From NCBI RefSeq assembly GCF_015767265.1, contig NZ_JADPIB010000004.1, positions 62,001 to 126,000 of the forward strand: DNA of 64,000 nucleotides, given 5' to 3'. Origin of the DNA: Aureivirga marina. Its GTDB lineage: Bacteria; Bacteroidota; Bacteroidia; Flavobacteriales; Flavobacteriaceae. Position numbers and translations under genes: made by a program. Positions 46,107-54,791 of this stretch are shown here, piece after piece; position 1 is the stretch's first letter; the number at the start of each line of letters is the position of its first letter. The notes under the pieces were generated by a model. The model searched no databases, had not been told where the DNA came from, and saw only the letters and a program-made list of their open reading frames with translations.

Positions 46107-47558
46107 ATGAAACGAAAAAAAAGTTATTTGTTTATTTTTGTAGGAGTTTTGGCAATAATTTTACTTACTTCACTTTTAAAGAAAAATTATATCAAAGCTG
46201 AAAATAACAAAGAAGACTACGTTAAAAATGTTTCAGGAACAAACACTTCAGATGTTCCTTTACCAAATGCAAATTTTATCAATTCCGATGGCTCTGTTTC
46301 CAAACCAGATTTTTCGACATTTCCCGAAGGTTATACCTTAGATCAAGGGGAAGCGTCGAATGCTGCTTTTCATGAAATTTCATGGCAGACTTTTTTATGG
46401 TTGACAACAGAACTGGATAATGGAACTTTAATTTTTGAAGAGTTTTATAACAATAATGCAATAAATCCTAATGAAGAAAATCCGAGACAACATATTTTAG
46501 GAGGAATTCGTCAAGCAGATTTTTATGGAAATAATTCAGTTTTAGTAGATCAAAATAGCAATCCAGTTTATACAACAATGATGATTGATACTATTTATAG
46601 AGATTTTGTTCTTGAAAATAAATTATATACTGTTAGCGGATTAGAAAATGTAAAGAATACATTGAATTTTCCTGATGGATCAATTTCATTAAAAGCTTCA
46701 TGGAAAATTTTAGAAGATAAAGATGATCCATTATATAAAACAGCTTATGTTGTAAAAGATGCTAAAGTTTACAAACCTGTTGTACATAATGATAAGTTGA
46801 CAACTTCTGATGAGGTTTATAAAGGAGGAAGATTTGAAGATATGACATTTACATCAGATGTTGCGATGGTTGGATTCCATATTGCAGTGGTTGTAAAAGA
46901 TCATCCAGAATTTATTTGGGCAACTTTTGAACACAATACGAATGCTCCAAATTTTAATCCAGCAGATTTTAAAGATGCTTATGAACAAGTTGTTTATGAT
47001 GGTGATACAGATTTTACTTTTTATAAAAATGGAACAATTGCTGGATTTTGTAATATTTCTAATGCAGGAACTAATTTTACTGTAGATAAAAATACAAATA
47101 AAGTTTATGTAGATAAAACACCTTATAAATCGCAAGTTTTTAGAAGATTAGAATTTGGTGGGGGAAAGGAAAGTAATCAAATAAATATTGATACTTTAAA
47201 TCATAGAGTTTACAGAAAATTATCTGAAAATTCTATTTGGAAAAATTATTTTGAAGTTGGAGCTGTTTGGTTTAATGAAGACAATGGAGAATTGGAACCA
47301 AATTGGAGCCCAACAACAAATTATAATTTAATGACTGGTTCAACAGAATTGGCAAATGCAACAATTGAGACATTCACACAAGATGTAAATAATGTTGGAA
47401 ATAATTGTTTTGGATGTCATAATACTGTTGAATTAAATTATAATGATAGAACATTAAAAGGAAAGAATGTTTTAACAAGTCATATTTTACTTCAAAATTA
47501 TATTGATTCACTTACGAATCCAAAACTACAACCTGTATTGGTGAAAAGAGGAAACTAA
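46107..47558 (+). CDS. Membrane-anchored CxxCH protein, LodA-cluster paralogue 2
   Basis: A 483-residue tandem paralogue of the preceding gene with the same anchor (LFIFVGVLAIILLTSLLKK), the same FSTFPEGYTL and FHEISWQTFLWL blocks, and CFGCH at exactly the same residues (Cys434, Cys437, His438). The paralogues are separated by 263 bp containing no ORF, so this copy may have its own promoter. It is followed after 20 bp by the LodA-like gene, indicating co-transcription. The single haem site and FVWATFEH-like block suggest one conserved redox or substrate-binding fold. Function not established. Confidence 0.78.
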   Translation: MKRKKSYLFIFVGVLAIILLTSLLKKNYIKAENNKEDYVKNVSGTNTSDVPLPNANFINSDGSVSKPDFSTFPEGYTLDQGEASNAAFHEISWQTFLWLTTELDNGTLIFEEFYNNNAINPNEENPRQHILGGIRQADFYGNNSVLVDQNSNPVYTTMMIDTIYRDFVLENKLYTVSGLENVKNTLNFPDGSISLKASWKILEDKDDPLYKTAYVVKDAKVYKPVVHNDKLTTSDEVYKGGRFEDMTFTSDVAMVGFHIAVVVKDHPEFIWATFEHNTNAPNFNPADFKDAYEQVVYDGDTDFTFYKNGTIAGFCNISNAGTNFTVDKNTNKVYVDKTPYKSQVFRRLEFGGGKESNQINIDTLNHRVYRKLSENSIWKNYFEVGAVWFNEDNGELEPNWSPTTNYNLMTGSTELANATIETFTQDVNNVGNNCFGCHNTVELNYNDRTLKGKNVLTSHILLQNYIDSLTNPKLQPVLVKRGN

Positions 47559-47578
47559 TAACTAATTAAGCTAAAAAC

Positions 47579-49978
47579 ATGTCAGAAAATAAAGATTTAT
47601 TTAGAATCCATCCTGCAATAGGAATTGCAAGAGTTGGAACAAGTAGTGACTATTATTTAGGGCCAGAATCAATGGCAGGACTTCCAGACGAGAAGAATCC
47701 ACATATTTTAGGAGGTCTTCCAATGAAGCCAAATACAGATGATAAAATTATTGATCCAAGTGATATTAGAGATGCTGAAGGGAGATTAAAAAAGCAAGCA
47801 GCTCGATTTAAGATTTTCGCTTATGATAGTAGTTCTGTGGGAAGTTATCCTTCTGGAGAAGGAGAAGAAATAACGATTGGTTCTACGTTTACTTATAATG
47901 GAAAAAAAGTAATGTTAGCTGACATTTATTGGACAGTTCATTTGGCAAATAAAAAAGCTAATTCATACATTATTCCAGAAGAAAAAGGAATTCTTGCTTA
48001 TGAAAATGGACAAACTCCACCATTAAGAAATCTTGATTTCACTGGTAAAGAAGATGAATCAGTTAATGATATAGAAAGATTAAAAAAATTAGTAATCGAT
48101 GCAGGACCACATACAATTTCTAATGGTGAAGAAGTAGAATTCGATGCAATAACAACTAATTCTTTTTATGATTTTAAAAATGGTGTAACTAAAATAGATT
48201 ATCCGAAGATTTTTCCAAATTATACGGATGGAAAGCATGGAGGAGACGCTCCAGAAGAAAGTAGAATAGAAACTTTGGGAACAATGAAAACAGATGATAA
48301 GGGACGTTTGTTAGTAATTGGAGCTTATGGAAAAGCGAGTAGTTTTGAAAATGAAACAGCTTATTATGATCCAACAATTCCTTTAGATAGTAATATAGAT
48401 AATGATAATTTCTTTGATGATACAGCAGATGGTTATGTTACTGCGGTTTTAAAACTAAAATTAGAAGATTCATCAGGTTGTGAAAATCCTTTTATTTATG
48501 TAAAAGAAATTGGAAATTCTTGGGTTGTATCAACAGATCCGTCTTTTGCACCGCAAATTCCAAATATTGTAAGTTTATGGGAAGATATTTATAACACTTG
48601 GATTGAAGATTTCAATTTAAGTGCAACTGTTTTTAATCCTAATACAATTAATCCAAATCCAGATCATTCACCTTATTATGTTGGAAATGGATTTAATTTA
48701 AATTATAAACCACATTATAGTCAAGATATCTTGCCATTAATTACAGCAGTTGATCTGCAACAATGGGCTTGTAATTTTGATGATACAGCAGTTAGCAAAC
48801 ATAAAATGGTTTCAGAATTAGGACCAAATCCAAAAGCACAGTTAGATGGGTTTAATTTGTTAGCATATATTAGAAATCCAAATTTAAATCCAGAAACAGA
48901 ACAATTTAAAGAAGCAAATAATACAAGAATGCCTTTATCTTTAGGAGATACAGGGCAACCATTATTAACAGTTTCAAGAACACAATATTTTTATTTAAGT
49001 CAATGGTTAAACGGAAAAATTAATGAAAATGATGCCGTTTTTGGATCTGGAGAAAAATTAGATAGAAATATTTTAGCAAATTGTTTAGGAGGAAGATTTA
49101 GTCCAGGAATTGAAATGACATTTATTGTAAGAGATCCTAATTTGTATTTAAAAAATGGTAGTTCTATTTCAGATATTTTAAATACAGTTGGTCCTTTTAG
49201 AATTAATATGAAAGAAATGGATTATTCTAATTTAAGTAAACCATTTTTAACTTCAGGTTATTACCCAAAAAGAACACATCCCGTAGAGCCAGGAGATATT
49301 TGTAAATTTATGGCACTTCCTTGGCACACAGATTATAATTCTTGTGCAACACATCAAACAGATCCAAATCCAGATCAAAGTCTTTTAACTTATTGGTCAT
49401 GGCCAGCACAAAGACCTGTTGCAGTTTATACCTATAATGATTTTGTGGCAGATGAAGGAATGTTAAGTTTTAAAAGATATTCTGTTAGAGGAGAAGGAAC
49501 AGATTCGCCTAATATAGATGATAAGGGAGAACCTGTTTTATTTCCATCACAAGAAGTTGGAAGGTATCAAATTCGAGAAGAATTTGTGAAAAACTGGCAT
49601 AGAATAGGAACAATTATGCAAGGAAATTCTATTTTAAATTTACATAATTCTTTAAATGTTCTTTCAAATGGACATGAAATGACTGAAAAAGAGAAGGAAG
49701 ATTTGAAGAAAATTAAGGATTTAATGGAGATGAAAGTGAAATTAATAGAAAAAGAGAAAAACTTAAATCGAGAGAATCCTGCTGAATTAAGAATGATAAA
49801 TATAGAATTAGGTTCTTATTTAGAAAATATTTTTGTTGAGGTTGAAAGTCAGTTTGAAATTGATGAAAGTAATCTAGTTGAAAATGCTCCTTTACAAGCA
49901 AATACTAGAACTTCGCCACCAATGCCAACACCAAAATGCCCTCATTCGATTAAAACAAATGATAATTTAAATTCTTAA
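47579..49978 (+). CDS. LodA/GoxA-like CTQ-dependent amino acid oxidase
   Basis: A 799-residue protein that begins with the LodA-family signature FRIHPAIGIARVGTSSDYYLGPE and has no signal peptide. LodA-type enzymes carry a cysteine tryptophylquinone made from one Cys and one Trp of the chain and oxidise amino acids (lysine, glycine and others) to give ammonia and H2O2. Candidate cofactor residues are Cys589 in MALPWHTDYNSC and a Trp downstream: Trp673 in the NWHRIG motif is the more likely partner, with WPAQRP at 608-613 nearby. The downstream FAD protein is the usual LodB maturation partner. Substrate cannot be deduced; H2O2 could be antibacterial. Confidence 0.88.
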   Translation: MSENKDLFRIHPAIGIARVGTSSDYYLGPESMAGLPDEKNPHILGGLPMKPNTDDKIIDPSDIRDAEGRLKKQAARFKIFAYDSSSVGSYPSGEGEEITIGSTFTYNGKKVMLADIYWTVHLANKKANSYIIPEEKGILAYENGQTPPLRNLDFTGKEDESVNDIERLKKLVIDAGPHTISNGEEVEFDAITTNSFYDFKNGVTKIDYPKIFPNYTDGKHGGDAPEESRIETLGTMKTDDKGRLLVIGAYGKASSFENETAYYDPTIPLDSNIDNDNFFDDTADGYVTAVLKLKLEDSSGCENPFIYVKEIGNSWVVSTDPSFAPQIPNIVSLWEDIYNTWIEDFNLSATVFNPNTINPNPDHSPYYVGNGFNLNYKPHYSQDILPLITAVDLQQWACNFDDTAVSKHKMVSELGPNPKAQLDGFNLLAYIRNPNLNPETEQFKEANNTRMPLSLGDTGQPLLTVSRTQYFYLSQWLNGKINENDAVFGSGEKLDRNILANCLGGRFSPGIEMTFIVRDPNLYLKNGSSISDILNTVGPFRINMKEMDYSNLSKPFLTSGYYPKRTHPVEPGDICKFMALPWHTDYNSCATHQTDPNPDQSLLTYWSWPAQRPVAVYTYNDFVADEGMLSFKRYSVRGEGTDSPNIDDKGEPVLFPSQEVGRYQIREEFVKNWHRIGTIMQGNSILNLHNSLNVLSNGHEMTEKEKEDLKKIKDLMEMKVKLIEKEKNLNRENPAELRMINIELGSYLENIFVEVESQFEIDESNLVENAPLQANTRTSPPMPTPKCPHSIKTNDNLNS

Positions 49979-49981
49979 AAT

Positions 49982-50019
49982 AAAAAGAGGTGTAAATGTT
50001 TTTTGCACCTCTTTATTCT
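49982..50019 (+). terminator. Terminator between LodA-like and LodB-like genes
   Basis: AAAGAGGTG ... CACCTCTTT stem with T-rich tail, between the two partner genes. It may reduce expression of the downstream gene. Confidence 0.7.
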
Positions 50020-50038
50020 CAAAAATAAACAGAATTCA

Positions 50039-51160
50039 ATGTTGCAAAAGATTACTCAAAATTCAAAAATTGTTATTATAGGAGGTGGAACTGCTGGAAT
50101 TTCTTGTGCTTTAATGCTTAAAAAATTTCACTTTAAAAATATTCTAATTGTAGAAAAAAATAAACCTACAAAATTTATGATTGGAGAAAGTATTTCTCCT
50201 GTGATGAAAACTTATTTATTACGATTAGATTTATACTCTGATTTCTTGAAACAAAATCATGAAAAATGTTTTGGAAGTTGTTCATATTGGGGAAGTGATA
50301 GAATGGGATATAATGATACAATTTCGCATACAGGAGCAGTTGGTTGGCATATTGATAGAAAAAAATTTAATGAATTGTTTTATGAAAAAGCTATAAAAGA
50401 AGAAATAGAAATTTTAGAAAATTCTACATTTATTTCTTCGAAGAAAAATTTTAAGAATCAGTTTGAATTAAAAATTTCAAAAAAATCTGAAAAACAATTG
50501 ATTTTAGCAGATTTTGTGATTGATGCAAGTGGAGCTTCGAGCATATTTTCAAAACAACAAGGAGTTTTAAAAAAGATATATAAACCGTTGGTTTGTATTA
50601 GTGCTTTTTTTGAAAAAAGAGTTCTTTTTGAATCAAAATTTACACATATTGAAACTTGTGAAAAAGGTTGGTGGTATGGTGCAAATTTACCAAATGAAAA
50701 ATCAATTATTGGATTTTATTCTTTAGGAGAAATTATACAACAAGAAGAATTACATCTGAAAAATAATTTTTTAAAATTGGCTAAAGAAATGTCTATTTTT
50801 TCCAAGTTCTTCGCTGAAAATGAGAAAATCAATTTTGAATTAAAAACATTTTATGCAGCTTCTTTTTGTTTAGAAAAAGCATCAGGTGAAAATTGGTTGG
50901 CAATTGGTGATGCTGCTTCAAGCTATGATCCTTTAACCTCTTTAGGAATAGAAAAATCTATAGTTACAGCAATTTTCGCAGCAGAAATGCTTTTAGAATT
51001 GTCTAAAAATACAATTCAAGATGTAATGGGTTTTGATAAGATGATACAACAAGAATTTCAGAAATATTTGAAATTTAGGAACTACTATTACCAAAAAGAA
51101 CAACGATGGAAAGATTCTTTGTTTTGGAGTAATATATTATTAGTTAAAAATTTTGTTTAA
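50039..51160 (+). CDS. LodB-like FAD-dependent flavoprotein
   Basis: A 373-residue FAD-dependent protein of the LodB/tryptophan-halogenase-like group. The dinucleotide-binding motif IIGGGTAGIS is near residue 14, GES with MIGESISP near 45, WHIDRKKF near 104 and GDAASSYDPLTSLGIEKS near 295. LodB proteins are needed to build the CTQ cofactor in the partner oxidase. The ATG at 50039 is chosen because it directly precedes the Rossmann strand; the frame stays open to a TTG at 50003, which lies inside the terminator stem. It is 60 bp after the LodA-like stop. Confidence 0.87.
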   Translation: MLQKITQNSKIVIIGGGTAGISCALMLKKFHFKNILIVEKNKPTKFMIGESISPVMKTYLLRLDLYSDFLKQNHEKCFGSCSYWGSDRMGYNDTISHTGAVGWHIDRKKFNELFYEKAIKEEIEILENSTFISSKKNFKNQFELKISKKSEKQLILADFVIDASGASSIFSKQQGVLKKIYKPLVCISAFFEKRVLFESKFTHIETCEKGWWYGANLPNEKSIIGFYSLGEIIQQEELHLKNNFLKLAKEMSIFSKFFAENEKINFELKTFYAASFCLEKASGENWLAIGDAASSYDPLTSLGIEKSIVTAIFAAEMLLELSKNTIQDVMGFDKMIQQEFQKYLKFRNYYYQKEQRWKDSLFWSNILLVKNFV

Positions 51161-51260
51161 ACTAAAAAAATAATATATTCATATAAAGCGTTTTAGTATT
51201 TATTGATGTTAAAATTATGTGTAAAATTCATTAATTCTGTTTTTTTATAATAAAAATTTA

Positions 51261-51268
51261 TACTTTTG
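51261..51268 (+). promoter_or_regulatory. -7 promoter element of the fibre-like protein gene
   Basis: TACTTTTG matches TAnnTTTG and lies 28 bp before the ATG at 51297. Confidence 0.6.
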
Positions 51269-51296
51269 AAAAAAAATTACTAAACATATTCTTATT

Positions 51297-52301
51297 ATGA
51301 AAAAAATTATTTTAGCTGCGGCTATTGCTATGGGATTTACTAAAGGTGTTTCTGCACAATCTTATCCAGAATTAGTTCATGGAGATTTAACTTTTTATTA
51401 TGATAATGACCAACTTCATAGATATGGGTACGGTTTTTATAATGAAGGGACTTCTTCAAGTTTAAACGCTTATATGTCTAGTTATTATGGACTTAGTTTT
51501 TTTACTGAAAATAAGTTAAGATTAAAAGTTTTACAGAATGGAAATGTAGGAATTGGAACAAGTAATCCAAAATCAAAATTGTCTATTGTAAAAGGAAATT
51601 TAGGGACTTATACTGATGGTTTACAAAACTCATTACTATACTTAAATAATGGAAGTGAGGAAGATGGAAGTATTGTAATTAAATCGCATAATGGGGCAAA
51701 AGATCGTGTAATTGGTGCGATGAAATTTCAATCATCACCTGATTATGGAAATTATAGTCAAGCTTCAATTAAAGCAATTTCAGGTATATACGGTCAAGCA
51801 AATACTTTAGCATTTTTTACTGCAAAAAATAATATAGATAAAAATGGTGAGGAAGCGATGAGAATTGAAGGTAAAATAGTAAAAATTGGTAATAAAAAAA
51901 CAACATCTACGAATTATAGGTTATCAGTAGAAGGTACAATCATTTCTAAAGAAGTAATTGTAGATATTGATGAATTTCCAGATTATGTTTTTGAAAAAAA
52001 TTATGATTTGCCAACTTTAATGGAAGTAAAAAAATACATTAAACAAAATGGACATTTAAGAAATATACCTTCAGCAAAAGAAGTTAAATTAAATGGCGTT
52101 AAAATTGCTGAATTAAATAAGGCGTTGGTAGAGAAAGTAGAAGAATTGACTTTATATACAATACAGCAAGAAGAAAAAATTTCTGAACAAAAAGAGTTGA
52201 ATAAACAACTTCAATTAAAAGTTGAAGAATTAGAAAAAGATAAAAAAAGGCTAGAAGATTTAGAGAAAAGATTGACAATATTAGAGAATAAAAACAAATA
52301 A
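51297..52301 (+). CDS. Secreted fibre-like protein with C-terminal coiled coil
   Basis: A 334-residue protein with a signal peptide (1-20, VSAQ). It has the GNVGIGTSNPKSKLSI repeat-type segment near residue 80 that is typical of phage-tail-fibre-like surface proteins of Bacteroidota. A middle beta region follows, then a long C-terminal coiled coil (about 260-334, EKISEQKELNKQLQLKVEEL then DKKRLEDLEKRL). The peptidase S74 chaperone domain is not evident. It is 2 bp upstream of a T9SS cargo gene, so both probably form one surface unit. Confidence 0.82.
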   Translation: MKKIILAAAIAMGFTKGVSAQSYPELVHGDLTFYYDNDQLHRYGYGFYNEGTSSSLNAYMSSYYGLSFFTENKLRLKVLQNGNVGIGTSNPKSKLSIVKGNLGTYTDGLQNSLLYLNNGSEEDGSIVIKSHNGAKDRVIGAMKFQSSPDYGNYSQASIKAISGIYGQANTLAFFTAKNNIDKNGEEAMRIEGKIVKIGNKKTTSTNYRLSVEGTIISKEVIVDIDEFPDYVFEKNYDLPTLMEVKKYIKQNGHLRNIPSAKEVKLNGVKIAELNKALVEKVEELTLYTIQQEEKISEQKELNKQLQLKVEELEKDKKRLEDLEKRLTILENKNK

Positions 52302-52303
52302 TT

Positions 52304-54748
52304 ATGAAAAAAATACTTATATTAATTTTATTTGTATTTGTTAATTCTTTTGGTCAAGAAATATCAACAGATCCTACAAATCCAATAAATGAAGAACGTC
52401 CTGATATGTTAAATCATTTTAATTGGATGTCTGAAGAATATAATGTTTATCATCCAATTGGAGGATATACAAATGGAAGTAATAATTTTACAAAACTTCC
52501 AAACCCATATTTTGGTTCTGAAGAATATCAAAAACATTTCAATTTACATAATATACCTGTTTTAACTTCATTTGAAGATAAACTAGATAGTTTAGATTTT
52601 CACCCAAAAAATGGATGGGAGTTAATTCATAAACATAATGGTTTTATGAATGATGAAACTACTTTAATAACTAATGCTTTAGATAATAGAAATGGACCTT
52701 ATGTTATTTTATATAATAAATATACAGGTAAATTAAGAGTGCTAGCTTCTTTTGATAATATTGGTAATCCTGAAAAAATAACTACTGATTTATACTTTAA
52801 AGAAGCTAATTCTTTAAAGAGTACAGCATTATTTAATCATTATGGTCGAGTTTCTCAACCATTAGATCAGGAAACTAAAATTACAAGAATTTCTCAATCT
52901 TCTAAAGGAGCAATTAATAAAGGATTTATTGATTCTGATTTTCAAATGGGATATGATCCATGTTCTTGTGAAAATAAGTCAGAATTATTTGTGTCATTTG
53001 AAGAATTGACAGAAGAAGATGTTTTATTAGAAGGTAGATTGATTGGGACAAGTGTTCCTTTAGATGGATCAGGAGAATCTCCTTTACTTAATAGAAAAAA
53101 TTTTTTAACAGCTGTTTATGGTGATGATTTTTCAGTAAATGGAGGAATGTTAACTTATTCTAATATTGATTCATTAGTTCAACACTATAAAGCTCCTGAA
53201 AGAGGCCCTATAGATGAATTAATAGAAGATGGTTTTAAAGCAGCTTTAAAAGGAGGAGGTAAAGCTCTTGATAAAAATGTAATTAATAAAGGAGCAGTTA
53301 TTGTCTTTGATTCATTATTTTCTGATGTTCCATTTTATAAAAAAGGTAGTAAAGCATCATTAGGTGTTGGAGCAGCAGTTACTAATTTTTTAAGTTCTGC
53401 ACTTTTTCCTAATCATAGTGTACCAAATATAAGTTTTATTGAAGCAGAAATGGTGTTATCAGGAAGTGTTACTAATGAAAACCCATTTAATAATGGTTCT
53501 ATAAATATTGTAACACCAGGAAGTAAAGATTCAAATTTAAGTCCATGGCAAAACTATCCTCTATATAATAAGACTCTTGGTTTGTTTACTTTACTTGAAA
53601 CACCTAAAGTTAATTTTGCATATGAAACTGAAGAGGATAGAGTTAGTAGAGATGAAATTAAGATTACAAGTACAAGATATTATGGAATAGATTCTAATTC
53701 ATTAAAATTTACCTTTAACCCTGATGCAAATGTCAATGTTGCTAAAACAAAGATTTATGGAGGATTAGTTCTTATTCATAAATATTCAGGTTATAACCAT
53801 TCTCAATTTATAGATGATGTAGTTAAAAGAGACAGTAATTTACAAACAATTAATATAGAAAATTCAAAAGGAGAATACATAACACCTATTGTTCCACTTG
53901 ATAAATTAGGATCTATTATCCCTAAATCTAGAGAATATTATAAAAGAATTTTTCTACCAACAGGAAATCTTTCACCTGAATTAAAAACAAATATTGAGGT
54001 TCAATTAAGAATAATTATTGAATATGAATTTAATGAAAATAATTATGGTGAAGTTAATAAATCAATGCAAATTTTAACTTATCCAGTTGAATTAATTAAA
54101 AAAGAATCAATAATAAATTCATATGAAAATCTTTTATCAATTCCAGAAAATCGTGTAATAAGCTCTCCTACAACAGATAATGGTCTGTTAATAAATGTTC
54201 CTAAGAGAGCTTGGAATCATATTCAAATAAACCCTGGGTATTTAAGTAATGGTTTTAATTACGCACACACTGTTAAGAGTAAAAGAATTACTATTAAATC
54301 TGGAGTTCGATTAAAACCAAAAAACTCGAGTACAGCAAGATTAACTTTTACTTCTGGTATACCATTAAATAGAACAAGTGTAATAAACCAAGTAGATCAG
54401 CAATATTTAGATTATTTTTGTGAAAATAAGTATAAAGGGAATGTTTCTAATTTAAATGCAAGAACAATTGGAAAATTAGATGAAATACAAAATGATTTAT
54501 TATTAAATAATAGAGAAAATATAGTATCATTATTTCCTAATCCAACTAGAGATAATATAACTATAAGCTCTGAAGTTGAAATGAATCATATTACTATTTT
54601 AGATGTTTTTGGTAATGTTAAATATAAAAGAACTGTAAAAGGAAAATCTTTAAATATTAATGTTTCAACATATCAAACAGGATTATTTTATCTTAGTGTT
54701 ATACTTTCAGATGGAACAACAAAACGAATACCTTTTCAAAAAAATTAA
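52304..54748 (+). CDS. T9SS-exported surface protein
   Basis: An 814-residue secreted protein with a short signal peptide (1-17, VFVNSFGQ). The large central part has no recognisable catalytic motif but has a CSCE pair near residue 222 and many aromatic beta-strands. The C-terminal 75 residues, VSLFPNPTRDNITISSE then ITILDVFGNVKYK and GLFYLSVILSDGTTKRIPFQ, are a type A sorting domain for type IX secretion. It is transcribed with the fibre-like protein 2 bp upstream and ends at a strong palindromic terminator. Confidence 0.85.
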   Translation: MKKILILILFVFVNSFGQEISTDPTNPINEERPDMLNHFNWMSEEYNVYHPIGGYTNGSNNFTKLPNPYFGSEEYQKHFNLHNIPVLTSFEDKLDSLDFHPKNGWELIHKHNGFMNDETTLITNALDNRNGPYVILYNKYTGKLRVLASFDNIGNPEKITTDLYFKEANSLKSTALFNHYGRVSQPLDQETKITRISQSSKGAINKGFIDSDFQMGYDPCSCENKSELFVSFEELTEEDVLLEGRLIGTSVPLDGSGESPLLNRKNFLTAVYGDDFSVNGGMLTYSNIDSLVQHYKAPERGPIDELIEDGFKAALKGGGKALDKNVINKGAVIVFDSLFSDVPFYKKGSKASLGVGAAVTNFLSSALFPNHSVPNISFIEAEMVLSGSVTNENPFNNGSINIVTPGSKDSNLSPWQNYPLYNKTLGLFTLLETPKVNFAYETEEDRVSRDEIKITSTRYYGIDSNSLKFTFNPDANVNVAKTKIYGGLVLIHKYSGYNHSQFIDDVVKRDSNLQTINIENSKGEYITPIVPLDKLGSIIPKSREYYKRIFLPTGNLSPELKTNIEVQLRIIIEYEFNENNYGEVNKSMQILTYPVELIKKESIINSYENLLSIPENRVISSPTTDNGLLINVPKRAWNHIQINPGYLSNGFNYAHTVKSKRITIKSGVRLKPKNSSTARLTFTSGIPLNRTSVINQVDQQYLDYFCENKYKGNVSNLNARTIGKLDEIQNDLLLNNRENIVSLFPNPTRDNITISSEVEMNHITILDVFGNVKYKRTVKGKSLNINVSTYQTGLFYLSVILSDGTTKRIPFQKN

Positions 54749-54752
54749 ATAT

Positions 54753-54787
54753 TAAAAGCTTTACCATATGGTAAAGCTTTTTTTCTC
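54753..54787. terminator. Bidirectional palindromic terminator
   Basis: AAAGCTTTACCATATGGTAAAGCTTT is a fully self-complementary stem with a T-run on the plus side, between two convergent genes. Core quoted as AGCTTTACC/GGTAAAGCT. Confidence 0.9.
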
Positions 54788-54791
54788 CCTT

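Noticed and set aside
50003-50038. Longer N-terminus for the LodB-like protein
   Set aside because: The extension begins with TTG within the terminator stem; the ATG at 50039 is next to the FAD-binding strand.
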